Positions 37,759 to 45,782 of a stretch of 64,000 nucleotides of DNA are shown here, piece by piece. Source of the stretch: Streptomyces sp. NBC_00708. Lineage in GTDB: Bacteria; Actinomycetota; Actinomycetes; Streptomycetales; Streptomycetaceae. Numbering within the stretch: the first letter of the stretch is position 1; the number at the start of each line of letters is the position of its first letter. The notes beneath the pieces are model-generated. The model was not told the DNA's origin, did no database searches, and worked only from the letters and a program-made list of their open reading frames with translations. Where the stretch lies: assembly GCA_036226585.1 (NCBI GenBank), contig CP108997.1, positions 5,146,001-5,210,000 of the forward strand, in the 5' to 3' direction. The translations under genes were made by a program, and so were the position numbers.

Positions 37759-38352
37759 ATGCCCTACTACCGAGACCTATCTGTATACACTTACTCCAAC
37801 TCCGTCATTCCAAAACTTAACGTTGGCTGGCTAGGTCGCTGCCACAGCTTTGCAAAAGGCTCTACCGACCCCGAAGTCATGGATGTCCTTGCCTTCCAGG
37901 TGATGATGCCGAGGAGTCGGGGGCGGGGGAGATATCCCTGCTATTTCTGTGCAACTTTTCGAATTAGAGGAGTGGTCGCGTCTGCTGAAATCGATGGAGT
38001 GGAGTATCATCTCGGAAGTGCGGAAATTCACGCGTTTTCAAGGGATGGAGACATTTTCGCAGCTCCAGACCTCATTTATCACTATATTGGTAGCCATGGT
38101 TACCGCCCGCCTGATGAGTTTATGCTAGCCCTCATGGATGGACGCGAAGGCAAGGTTAATAAATCAACTATTCGGCACCTTCGTGAAGTGGTCGAAGACG
38201 CACCTCGCATTGAAGATAGAGTCGACGCGGCGATCGACCTCATTCAAGTGGCACCGGAAATTTCCATAGATTGGCTGAATGAAATCGTTGCGCTTTCGAC
38301 CTGTCACCCCTACTTGAGAAATCAAGTGAAGTCGGCCCTCCGGCTATTGTGA
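37759..38352 (+). CDS. Hypothetical protein beside the toxin tip, possible immunity-type protein (DUF7919-like)
   Basis: 197 residues. It begins MPYYRDLSVYTYSNSV, with LNVGWLGRCHSF, a CYFC pair near residue 55, LGSAEIHAFSRDG, and IYHYIGSHGYRPPDEFMLAL. I believe this pattern belongs to the small family DUF7919, found near polymorphic toxins in actinomycetes, but that is from memory. A helical C-terminal part (NKSTIRHLREVVEDAPRIED) follows. Codon use is strikingly AT-richer than all neighbours (AAT, ATT, TTT, AGA), a sign of recent transfer. No signal peptide. Position just after the toxin tip suggests a cytoplasmic immunity or accessory role; not demonstrated. Confidence 0.65.
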   Translation: MPYYRDLSVYTYSNSVIPKLNVGWLGRCHSFAKGSTDPEVMDVLAFQVMMPRSRGRGRYPCYFCATFRIRGVVASAEIDGVEYHLGSAEIHAFSRDGDIFAAPDLIYHYIGSHGYRPPDEFMLALMDGREGKVNKSTIRHLREVVEDAPRIEDRVDAAIDLIQVAPEISIDWLNEIVALSTCHPYLRNQVKSALRLL

Positions 38353-38545
38353 AATTGGCCGGGTGACGAACGCGTTGGTGGGCCGGGCCGGCGCAGTGGG
38401 GCGGACCACGCCTGCGACGGTGGGCCGAGATGATCCGCCGGTTCTCCGCCCGACGGCACGGAAGGAGAGGCCCGGCGCGTCGAAGTTGCCCCGCTGGGCG
38501 CCGGCTTCCTGATCGCGGTCTCCACTCCGGCCCGCCGGGCCGATT

Positions 38546-38572
38546 TTGCCGCACCGGCAAGGATGTTTGCCG
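38546..38572. promoter_or_regulatory. Three alternating TTGCCG/CGGCAA half-sites
   Basis: TTGCCG-CAC-CGGCAA-GGATGT-TTGCCG lies about 47 bp before the start of the oxidoreductase/methyltransferase gene. Two overlapping dyads of the same hexamer suggest an operator. The cognate regulator is not encoded next to it. Confidence 0.45.
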
Positions 38573-38618
38573 AGGTGCCGGGCGGCGCGCACCATCTCCC
38601 GTAGATGGAGGTGTGCGC

Positions 38619-40193
38619 ATGAGCGACATGACGCAGAGGTACGACGTAGTGGTGGTCGGCGGCGGGGCTGCCGGGCTGAGTGGGGCGCTGGCCCTGGGGC
38701 GGGCGCGGCGGTCCGTGCTGGTGATTGACGCGGGGAACCCGCGCAACGCGCCCGCCGCGCACGTACACAACTACCTGGGGCGGGAGGGCACCCCGCCCGG
38801 CGAACTCCTGGCGACCGGCCGGGAGGAAGTGGCCGGGTACGGGGTGGAGGTCGTCACCGGTGAGGTCACCGTGGCCGAGCGGCTGCCGGAGGGCGCCGGG
38901 TTCCGGGTCGTGCGCGGGGACGGGACGGCCGTGGCGGCGCGGCGGATGCTGGTCACGACCGGGCTGGTCGACGAGTTGCCGGCGATCCCGGGCCTGGCCG
39001 AGCGGTGGGGCCGCGAGGTGCTGCACTGCCCGTACTGCCACGGCTGGGAGGTGCGGGACGCGGCGATCGGTGTCATCGGGGTCAGCCCCATGGCCGTGCA
39101 CCAGGCGCTGCTGTGGCGGCAGTGGAGCGAGGACGTCACGCTCTTCCTGCACCGGGCGCCGGAGCCCAGTGACGAGGAGTACGAGCAGCTTGCCGCGCGT
39201 GGCATCGCGGTCGTGGACGGCGAGGTGGCCGGGCTGGAGGTGAGCGGCGACCGGCTGACCGGCGTACGCCTCGCGGGCGGCCGGGTGGTCGAGCGGGCGG
39301 CCGTGGTCGTGCAGCCGAGGTTCACGGCGCGCTCCGGCGTACTGGAGAGCCTGGGGCTGCGGCCCGTACCGCTGGAGATGGGCGGGCACACCCTCGGCTC
39401 GTACATCGAGGCGGACCCGAACGGGGCCACGGTGGTGCCCGGTGTGTGGGTGGCCGGGAACGTCACCGGTCTGATGGACCAGGTGATCGGCGCGGCGGCG
39501 GCCGGGCTGAAGGCGGGCGGGGCCATCAACGGGGACCTCGTCATGGAGGACACCGAGCGCGCCGTGAAGGCCCGCAACGCGCCCTCGGACGCGCAGATGT
39601 GGGACGACCGCTACCGCGAGAGCGACCGGATCTGGAGCGGGAAGCCCAACACCGTGCTCGTCCGCGAGGTCGAGGACCTGGAGCCGGGCCGCGCGCTGGA
39701 CCTGGGCTGCGGGGAGGGCGCGGACGCGGTGTGGCTGGCGGGCCGGGGCTGGCGGGTCACCGCCACGGACATCTCGCGCGTGGCGCTCGGCCGAGCCGCC
39801 GAGCACGCGGCGGAGGCCGGGGTCGCCGACCGGGTGGACTGGCAGTTCCACGACCTGGGCGTCACGTTCCCCGAAGGGGCGTACGACCTTGTCTCGGCGC
39901 AGTTCCTGCACTCCATGGGCGACCTGCCCCGGGAACGCATTCTGCGCCGGGCGGCCCGCGCGGTCGCCCCGGGCGGGGTGCTGCTGATCGTGGGCCACGC
40001 GGGCTTCCCGGCCTGGGACCACCACCACGCGGACATGGAGCTGCCGACACCGGACGAGGTGCTGGCCTCGCTGGAGCTGCCGGAGGGGGAGTGGGAGGTG
40101 CTGCTCAGCGCGGAGCACGAGCGCGTGCAGAACGACCCGGACGGCAATCCCACCACCCGTACGGACAACGCCCTGAAGATCAGGCGGCGTTGA
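38619..40193 (+). CDS. Bifunctional thioredoxin-reductase-like oxidoreductase / SAM methyltransferase fusion
   Basis: 524 residues in two parts. Residues about 1-310 form a pyridine-nucleotide-disulphide reductase of the thioredoxin reductase type: FAD motif VVVGGGAAGLSGALALGRAR, redox pair in HCPYCHGWE (CxxC), and the FAD-closing VWVAGNVTGLMDQVIGAAAAG. Residues about 330-524 are a class I methyltransferase (WDDRYRESDRIWSGKPN, ALDLGCGEGADAVWLAGRGW, TATDIS) similar to TehB/thiopurine types. The fusion suggests reduction and methylation of a common thiol- or metalloid-type substrate, possibly for detoxification. GGAGGTG at 38606-38612 sets the start. It occurs as a fused form in other actinomycetes to my knowledge. 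Confidence 0.88.
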   Translation: MSDMTQRYDVVVVGGGAAGLSGALALGRARRSVLVIDAGNPRNAPAAHVHNYLGREGTPPGELLATGREEVAGYGVEVVTGEVTVAERLPEGAGFRVVRGDGTAVAARRMLVTTGLVDELPAIPGLAERWGREVLHCPYCHGWEVRDAAIGVIGVSPMAVHQALLWRQWSEDVTLFLHRAPEPSDEEYEQLAARGIAVVDGEVAGLEVSGDRLTGVRLAGGRVVERAAVVVQPRFTARSGVLESLGLRPVPLEMGGHTLGSYIEADPNGATVVPGVWVAGNVTGLMDQVIGAAAAGLKAGGAINGDLVMEDTERAVKARNAPSDAQMWDDRYRESDRIWSGKPNTVLVREVEDLEPGRALDLGCGEGADAVWLAGRGWRVTATDISRVALGRAAEHAAEAGVADRVDWQFHDLGVTFPEGAYDLVSAQFLHSMGDLPRERILRRAARAVAPGGVLLIVGHAGFPAWDHHHADMELPTPDEVLASLELPEGEWEVLLSAEHERVQNDPDGNPTTRTDNALKIRRR

Positions 40194-40277
40194 CCGCGCG
40201 TATAGGACGGAGGCTGGCCTAAAGGGCTCGTACTGTCATTTCTGACGGCGGAACAGGAACGACGGAAGGCAGAACCC

Positions 40278-40820
40278 ATGAACGCCAGCGAGACGGCCCC
40301 CGCGAACACCGGCTCCGACGAGCGCGCCGACCTGCTGGAGGCGCTGGGCAAGCAGCGGCACTTCCTGCGGTTCACCACCCGCGACCTGACCGACGAGGAG
40401 GCCGGGCAGCGGACCACGAAGAGCGAGCTGTGTCTCGGCGGTCTGATCAAGCACGTCACCTCGGTGGAGCGGACCTGGGCCGCGTTCATCGTGGAGGGCG
40501 CCTCCGCGATGCCGGACTTCACCGCGATGACCGAGGCGGACTTCGCCGAGCGGGCCGACGATTTCCGGATGCTGCCGGGCGAGACGCTGGCCGGTGTGCT
40601 CGACGCGTACGAGAAGGTGGCGGAGGCGACCGACGAGCTGGTCGCCTCGCTGCCCGACCTGGGCGTCTCGCACGCGCTGCCGAAGGCGCCCTGGTTCGAC
40701 GGGGACGCGAAGTGGTCGGCCCGCCGGGTGCTGGTGCACATCGTCGCGGAGACCGCGCAGCACGCCGGCCACGCGGACATCATCCGGGAGTCGCTGGACG
40801 GCGCGAAGTCCATGGGCTGA
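40278..40820 (+). CDS. DinB-superfamily protein (DUF664-like)
   Basis: 180 residues, four-helix bundle with the metal-binding His pattern of DinB/YfiT proteins: LIKHVTSVERTW near residue 58 and HIVAETAQHAGHADIIRE near 155. Actinobacterial members include mycothiol-dependent S-transferases, so a thiol-transfer role is possible, which would fit the redox/methyl gene 84 bp upstream. Cytoplasmic; the specific substrate is unknown. Confidence 0.85.
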   Translation: MNASETAPANTGSDERADLLEALGKQRHFLRFTTRDLTDEEAGQRTTKSELCLGGLIKHVTSVERTWAAFIVEGASAMPDFTAMTEADFAERADDFRMLPGETLAGVLDAYEKVAEATDELVASLPDLGVSHALPKAPWFDGDAKWSARRVLVHIVAETAQHAGHADIIRESLDGAKSMG

Positions 40821-40832
40821 CCCGGAACGCAC

Positions 40833-40882
40833 CGAACGCCCGCCGCCCGCTCCCTCGTACGGGGGCGGGCGGCGGGCGTTCG
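40833..40882. terminator. Bidirectional terminator
   Basis: An 18-bp perfect stem (40833-40850 with 40865-40882) and 14-nt loop between convergent genes. Confidence 0.85.
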
Positions 40883-40890
40883 GGGGTGGA

Positions 40891-41508
40891 TCAGGCCTGC
40901 GGGGCGGCGGCCTTGATCGCGGAGATGTCGAAGTTCAGCTTCACCTTGTCGCTGACCATCACGCCGCCGGTCTCCAGCGCCGCGTTCCAGGTCAGGCCCC
41001 AGTCGGAGCGCAGGATCTCGGCGCCGCCCTCGAAGCCGACGCGCTCGTTGCCGTAGACATCGGTCGCGGAGCCGTTGAACTCCAGGTCGATGGCGAGCGG
41101 CCGGGTCACGTCCTTGATGGTGAGGTCGCCGGTGACGCGGTACTTGTCACCGCCGAGCTGCTCGGCCGAGGTCGAGCGGAAGGTCATCAGGGGGAACTTC
41201 TCGGCGTCGAAGAAGTCGCCGCTCACCAGGTGGCCGTCGCGGTCCTTGATACCGGTGTCCACGCTGGCGATCTTCACGTCGATCGAGGCCGAGGAGTTGG
41301 CCGGGTCGCTGCCGTCCAGCTTCAGGGAGCCCTCGTGGTCGGCGAAGGAGCCGCGCACGTTGGTGACCATGGCGTGCCGCACGGTGAAGCCGATGCTGCT
41401 GTGCGCCGGGTCGATCGTGTAGTCACCCGTGAGAGCGGCCAGGGCGGGGTCGACCTCGGCCGTGGTCACGGCGGTGGCGGCGTCGTTCTTGCGGTTGAAC
41501 AGAGCCAT
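40891..41508 (-). CDS. YceI-family protein
   Basis: 205 residues. YceI lipocalin-like barrel: DYTIDPAHSSIGFTVRHAM, a marker of the family, VRGSFADHEG, DLTIKDVTRPLAIDLEF and LRSDWGLTWNAALETGGVMVSDKVKL. The family binds isoprenoid-type lipids. A 27-residue N-terminal extension replaces the signal peptide of the E. coli protein, so this one is probably cytoplasmic. ATG 41508 has AGGAGG upstream. Two inverted repeats in its promoter resemble MarR sites. Confidence 0.93.
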   Translation of the reverse strand: MALFNRKNDAATAVTTAEVDPALAALTGDYTIDPAHSSIGFTVRHAMVTNVRGSFADHEGSLKLDGSDPANSSASIDVKIASVDTGIKDRDGHLVSGDFFDAEKFPLMTFRSTSAEQLGGDKYRVTGDLTIKDVTRPLAIDLEFNGSATDVYGNERVGFEGGAEILRSDWGLTWNAALETGGVMVSDKVKLNFDISAIKAAAPQA

Positions 41509-41546
41509 GGCTCCTCCTCGGGGACGAGGCCGAGTGGACCCGGCCT

Positions 41547-41599
41547 GTTGTTTAACCTTCAACGACATTCACTGTAGACCCATCTTGTTCAAAGTTCAA
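41547..41599. promoter_or_regulatory. Two MarR-type inverted repeats upstream of the YceI gene
   Basis: GTTGTTTAACCTTCAAC (41547-41563, imperfect dyad) and TTGTTCAAAGTTCAA (41585-41599, dyad TTGAAC/GTTCAA) lie 39-91 bp from the YceI start. Both are AT-rich islands in GC-rich DNA. MarR-family control of YceI genes is common in actinomycetes; the regulator is not encoded here. Confidence 0.5.
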
Positions 41600-41666
41600 C
41601 ATCTATGGCGAGGACTGTTGCGGTCGCCGTCATCTGTTCACGCGGCCGTTACGCCGGGCCCTCTGG

Positions 41667-41679
41667 CGACGCGCGTAGA
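41667..41679 (+). promoter_or_regulatory. ACGCGCGTAGAAC element
   Basis: Thirteen bases identical to 32224-32236, located 53 bp before the start of the secreted M15-like protein gene. Possibly a -10 element or regulator site shared by secreted cell-wall enzymes. Confidence 0.35.
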
Positions 41680-41731
41680 ACTGGGGCACCATCTCTCCTG
41701 CCCCTTTGTCATGCACAGGAGGAGTCCCCCC

Positions 41732-42271
41732 ATGGAGTTCCGCGCGCCCCACGTCTCCCGGATGACGCTGCGCCCCGTCCTGACCGCCCTCGCCCTCGTC
41801 CTCGGCGTCCTCTTCGCCCCGGGCTTCGGTCTCGTGACCGGGACCACCGACGCGTACGCCGTCACCAAGCTCACCCACAGCCAGGCGACCTCGCGCTTCA
41901 GCTCGTCCGGCATCACCTGGTCGTCCTCGGGCGGCTGCTCCAACCGCAACGTCGCCACCTGCACCTCGTTCGACCAGCTCAACCTGCCGACCGCCCAGGG
42001 CGCCCAGACCCTCAAGAGCGCCACCGGCTGCGCCCTGAACATCACCGGCGGCACCGAGACCGGGCACGCGAGTGGCACGTACTCGCACTGGAACGGCTAC
42101 AAGCTCGACTTCGGCAAGACCACCTGTCTCACCAACTACGTGAAGAGCGCCTTCACCTACATCGGCCTGCGCGGTGACGGCGCGCCCCAGTACAAGTCCG
42201 GCTCCGGCAACGTCTACGCCGACGAGGGCAACCACTGGGACGTGACCTACTACAACTGCGGCGGCTGCTGA
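41732..42271 (+). CDS. Secreted M15-like (D-Ala-D-Ala peptidase fold) small protein
   Basis: 179 residues from ATG 41732 (AGGAGGAG upstream; an in-frame ATG at 41711 is less likely). Signal peptide VLTALALVLGVLFAPGFGL, mature about 135 residues with six Cys in CSNRNVATC, GC, TTC and NCGGC contexts. GHASGTYSHWNGYKLDF and EGNHWDVTYY look like the His-x6-Asp and His-Trp zinc-ligand blocks of M15/hedgehog-type peptidases, which cut peptidoglycan peptides. The rest matches a Streptomyces secreted family I know only as hypothetical. Catalytic activity is inferred from these residues. Confidence 0.6.
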   Translation: MEFRAPHVSRMTLRPVLTALALVLGVLFAPGFGLVTGTTDAYAVTKLTHSQATSRFSSSGITWSSSGGCSNRNVATCTSFDQLNLPTAQGAQTLKSATGCALNITGGTETGHASGTYSHWNGYKLDFGKTTCLTNYVKSAFTYIGLRGDGAPQYKSGSGNVYADEGNHWDVTYYNCGGC

Positions 42272-42355
42272 CCGGCCATCGCCGTCCGGGCGCCCCCGTC
42301 CGCACGGGCGGGGGCACCCGCACCCTTCGCGCGCCCCTCCCCACAGGAGCTGCCC

Positions 42356-43423
42356 ATGCATGCGAACAACCCGAGCCGCCGCGCCCTGCTGCGCACCGGC
42401 GCCGGCGCCGCCCTCGCCGCGGCCGGACTCGCCACCGGCGCCCCGGCCGCGAGCGCCGCGTCCCTCGTCACCGGCGGCAGGATCCGCAACCTCACCGGCC
42501 CGGCGGAGACCGGCCGCTTCGCCGCACCCTGGACGGACCTCGGCATCCCGGCCCGCTGCCCCGACGGCTCGATGCTCCTCGTCTGCGGCGACACCTTCGA
42601 CGGCGGCGGGGTCGGCGGACCCGACTGGCGCGCCCCCGTGGGACTGCGGGCCTCCAACGCCTCCCCCGGCTCCCTCGTCATCGACGGGAGCGTCGGCGGC
42701 GCCCATGCCGTCGGGCTCGTCCCCGAGGGCCACGCGGGCGGCACCACGGCCATCCCGTCCGACGTGTTCACCGTCGGCTCCACGATGTACATGCACCTGA
42801 TGCGCGGGGTCATCTACCGCACGCACCACTCGGACTTCTGGCGCTCCGACGACAACGGCAACACCTGGCAGTACCTCTGCCAGTGGCCCGGCGACCAGTA
42901 CGGCGGCCAGTTCCAGCAGAAGACGTACGCGGTCGCCGACGACGGGTACTGCTACGTCCTGTCCACCGCGTTCAACCGGGACGTCACCTCGGGGCTGCTG
43001 CTCCACCGGGTGCGGCAGGACGCCCTCGGGAACCCCGCCGCCTACCAGCCCTGGGGGTACGCGGGCGGCGTCTGGGCCTGGGGGAACCCGCCGACCACCG
43101 TCACCGCGGCCCGCCGCTGGGGCGAGATCTGCTTCCGGGCCATGGGCGGGAAGTACGCGTTCACCTGGCTCAACATGGCCCCGCTCGACATCCGGGCGCA
43201 GATCTTCGCGCTGCCCACGTCGAACCTGTTCGCCACCCCGGAACAGACCATGATCGTGCCCACCGTGCCCGGTCTGGAGGTGGGCAACGCGGTCGCCAGC
43301 CCGTACGGCGGCTTCATCGTCCCGGGATCGACGTTCGCCGACTTCCACATCGCCGTCAGCCAGTGGTTCGACAACCAGAACTACCGGGTCATGCAGTACC
43401 GCATCAACGGCCTCGCCGCCTGA
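42356..43423 (+). CDS. Secreted DUF4185 protein (Tat signal)
   Basis: 355 residues. Tat signal (SRRALLRTGAGAALAAAG, cleavage near ASA-AS), then a five-bladed-propeller-like DUF4185 domain with VCGDTFDGGGVGGPDWR, SDFWRSDDNGNTWQYL, GNPPTTVTAARRWGEICFR and SPYGGFIVPGS. DUF4185 proteins resemble glycosidase/sialidase propellers (Asp-box-like SDDNGNTW) and are thought to act on surface glycans; some actinobacterial relatives degrade arabinofuran. It lies 84 bp after the M15-like gene. Confidence 0.85.
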   Translation: MHANNPSRRALLRTGAGAALAAAGLATGAPAASAASLVTGGRIRNLTGPAETGRFAAPWTDLGIPARCPDGSMLLVCGDTFDGGGVGGPDWRAPVGLRASNASPGSLVIDGSVGGAHAVGLVPEGHAGGTTAIPSDVFTVGSTMYMHLMRGVIYRTHHSDFWRSDDNGNTWQYLCQWPGDQYGGQFQQKTYAVADDGYCYVLSTAFNRDVTSGLLLHRVRQDALGNPAAYQPWGYAGGVWAWGNPPTTVTAARRWGEICFRAMGGKYAFTWLNMAPLDIRAQIFALPTSNLFATPEQTMIVPTVPGLEVGNAVASPYGGFIVPGSTFADFHIAVSQWFDNQNYRVMQYRINGLAA

Positions 43424-43432
43424 ACGCCGTGA

Positions 43433-43464
43433 AGGCGCCCCACCCTTGAAAGGGCGGGGCGCCT
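43433..43464. terminator. Bidirectional terminator
   Basis: Stem 43433-43441 with 43456-43464, extended by an inner CCCTT/AAGGG stem, between convergent DUF4185 and CutC genes. Confidence 0.75.
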
Positions 43465-43484
43465 CTCCGTGCGGGACGGGGGTT

Positions 43485-44240
43485 TCAGACCACCGCTTCC
43501 AGAGCCCGGCGCGCCCGCGCCACGACCTCGGGGTCGGTGACGAAGTGGGTGTCCTGCTCGGCCGACGTACCTCCCGCGCCGAGCGGAACCCAGGCGCTGC
43601 CCGCCCGGCGAGGCGCGCGGGTCTTGGCGGAGAGGTGGACGGAGGCGACACCGGCCGAGGCCAGCGCCGGGATGTCGGCGAGGCGTACACCGCCGCCGGC
43701 CATCACCTCCACCTCCGGGGCGGCCGTGGCCATCGCGGCGATCGTCGCCAGCCCCTCGGCCGCAGCGGGGGCGCCGCCCGACGTGAGGACCCGGGTCAGG
43801 CCGAGGGAGGGCAGCAGCGCGGCGGTGGCCACCGGGTCCGCGGACTGGTCGACGGCCCGGTGCAGGGTCACCTCCACCGGGCGGCCCGAGGCGCGGGCCG
43901 CGTCGGCGAGCCGGGCGACCGCTTCGGTGTCCAGGGCGCCGTCGGCGGTGAGCGCGCCGATGACCACCCCGGAGGCGCCGGAAGCGATGACCGACCGGAC
44001 CTCGGCGGCCATGAGGGCGATCTCCTCCGCGTCGTGGACGAAGTCGCCGGGCCGGCACCGCACCAGCACCTGCACCGGCAGCCCCTCCGCGGCGACCGCC
44101 TCGACCAGGGCGGCCGACGGGGTCAGACCGCCCAGCTCCAGCGCGGTGCACAGCTCGACCCGGTCGGCGCCGTTCTCGCGGGCGGCGCGGGCGCCGGCCG
44201 GTGAGGTGACGGCGATCTCCAGCGCGGGACGGGGGCTCAT
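43485..44240 (-). CDS. CutC-family TIM-barrel protein
   Basis: 251 residues. LEIAVTSPAGARAARENGADRVELC opens the barrel, followed by LVRCRPGDFVHDAEE, VTLHRAVDQSADP, VLTSGGAPAAAEG and VMAGGGVRLADIP. CutC is named for copper homeostasis but evidence for that role is weak and the fold is that of an enzyme. Here it is the last gene of an operon with an M81 peptidase and a ROK regulator (4-bp ATGA overlap with the peptidase gene), which suggests a catabolic enzyme rather than a copper protein. Confidence 0.9.
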   Translation of the reverse strand: MSPRPALEIAVTSPAGARAARENGADRVELCTALELGGLTPSAALVEAVAAEGLPVQVLVRCRPGDFVHDAEEIALMAAEVRSVIASGASGVVIGALTADGALDTEAVARLADAARASGRPVEVTLHRAVDQSADPVATAALLPSLGLTRVLTSGGAPAAAEGLATIAAMATAAPEVEVMAGGGVRLADIPALASAGVASVHLSAKTRAPRRAGSAWVPLGAGGTSAEQDTHFVTDPEVVARARRALEAVV

Positions 44241-45760
44241 TCGTCGTCCCCGGTCAGCGGCTGGTCGGAGGCGGGGATGATGCGGGCCGACAGGTCCGGG
44301 TCGGCCATCTCGCGGTCGAAGGGGAACATCGGGCGGCGGATGCGGTGGTGGCCCAGGCGCACCAGGTCCTGGTCCACACCGCCGGGAGTGAGCGCCATCT
44401 TCCAGCCCACCGACATGTCGAAGAGCTCGGGCTCCAGGTAGCCGATCTTCACGATCACGATGTCGGCGCCGCGCGGGTCGAGGCCGAGCTCGGTGAAGTC
44501 GTGCTCGTGGTGGTACGGCTTGCGCAGCTCCGTGAGGATCGCGTACACGCTGCCCACCCGGATCACGACCTCGGTCCGCGCGTCGCGGTCGCCGTGCCGG
44601 ACCGAGTGCACCGTGCCGGTCAGGGTGACCGGGCCGGCATGCCGGTCATCCACCTCGGCCCCGGCGGTGACCGTGACGGTGGAGCCCACACCGGCGGCGG
44701 CGGCCGTCGCGACGGCCGCCGGTCCCGGCACCGAGGCGTAGATGACGGTCGGGCCGTCGTCCTTCCGGAACTCCGGGCGGGCCAGCAGCCGGGTCAGGCC
44801 CCAGGTCATGTCGCCGGAGCCGCCCGCGGTCGGGTTGTCCCCGGTGTCGCTGATGAAGTAGGGGCGCCGGCCGGAGCCCAGGGCCTCGTCCAGGATGCCG
44901 TCGAAGGTGCCGGTCGGGGCGACGAACTCGAAGTCGTCGCGGGCGTTCCAGAAGCCCTCGGCCAGGCGCTCGGCCCCGGCCGCCACGGCGTCCCGGTCGG
45001 TGCCGGTGACCACCACGGCGGCGCGGTTGCGGGGCTCGTCGGCCCAGGCGTAGCCGACCCAGATGGCGGCGTCGGTCACGCCGTCCACGGCCTCGACGTC
45101 GGCCACCGCCGCGTACACGCTCTTCGCCGGTTCGATCCTGGTGGAGGTCTGCTCGCCGGCCAGCAGCACGGGGACCGGCACCCACGCCTTGACCGGGCGG
45201 GGCGCGCCGGAGACCAGCAGGTCGACCAGGTTGCGGGCGGCCCTCTCCTTGGTCTCCATGTGGTCCTCGTGCGGGGCCAGCCGGTAACAGGTGATCAGGT
45301 CGCTGCCGTGGACGAGTGCGCGGGAGACGTTGCCGTGCAGGTCCATCGAGGTGGAGATGATCACGTCCGGGCCGACGGTGGCGCGGATGCGGTCCAGCAG
45401 GACGGCCTCCGCGTCGTCGACGCCCTCGACGGTCATCGCGCCGTGGATGTCGTACCAGAGGCCGTCCGGGCGGGGCAGCGCGGCGAGCCGTTCGATCAGT
45501 TCGTCGGTCAGCTCCTGCCAGGCCGCGGCGGTGACGGTGCCGCCCGGCAGTGACTTGCCGACCAGGGCACCGTGCCAGTCGGCCGCCTCGCGCAGCTCCT
45601 CACCGGGGGCCAGGAAGGGGTAGCGGTCCAGCACCTCGGCGCCGCGCGAGGGGTGGAACGCGGCGGCCCCGGTCCGGGCGGGGGAGAAGGTGGAGGACTC
45701 GATACCGAGCCCTGCGACGGCGATGACCGGGCGGGACGCGGCGGTGCGGGATTGCGACAT
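44237..45760 (-). CDS. M81-family metallopeptidase (MlrC-like)
   Basis: 507 residues. N-terminal M81 domain with zinc-ligand candidates in YDIHGAMTVEG, STSMDLHGNVS and LAPHEDHMET, then the MlrC C-terminal domain (YFISDTGDNPTAGGSGDMTW). MlrC, the founding member, finishes degradation of linearised microcystin; the wider family has unknown substrates. No signal peptide, so it acts on something imported. ATG 45760 follows GAGGAG. It lies between a ROK regulator (22 bp upstream) and CutC (overlapping), divergent from an Opp transporter. Confidence 0.9.
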   Translation of the reverse strand: MSQSRTAASRPVIAVAGLGIESSTFSPARTGAAAFHPSRGAEVLDRYPFLAPGEELREAADWHGALVGKSLPGGTVTAAAWQELTDELIERLAALPRPDGLWYDIHGAMTVEGVDDAEAVLLDRIRATVGPDVIISTSMDLHGNVSRALVHGSDLITCYRLAPHEDHMETKERAARNLVDLLVSGAPRPVKAWVPVPVLLAGEQTSTRIEPAKSVYAAVADVEAVDGVTDAAIWVGYAWADEPRNRAAVVVTGTDRDAVAAGAERLAEGFWNARDDFEFVAPTGTFDGILDEALGSGRRPYFISDTGDNPTAGGSGDMTWGLTRLLARPEFRKDDGPTVIYASVPGPAAVATAAAAGVGSTVTVTAGAEVDDRHAGPVTLTGTVHSVRHGDRDARTEVVIRVGSVYAILTELRKPYHHEHDFTELGLDPRGADIVIVKIGYLEPELFDMSVGWKMALTPGGVDQDLVRLGHHRIRRPMFPFDREMADPDLSARIIPASDQPLTGDDE

Positions 45761-45782
45761 GGCTCCTCGTAGGGGTCGGGCG

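Noticed and set aside
39611..40813. Minus-strand open frame of 400 codons
   Set aside because: Antisense to the methyltransferase domain and the DinB gene, both clearly real.
41630..43690. Minus-strand open frame of 686 codons
   Set aside because: Antisense to the M15-like and DUF4185 genes, which have signal peptides and ribosome binding sites.
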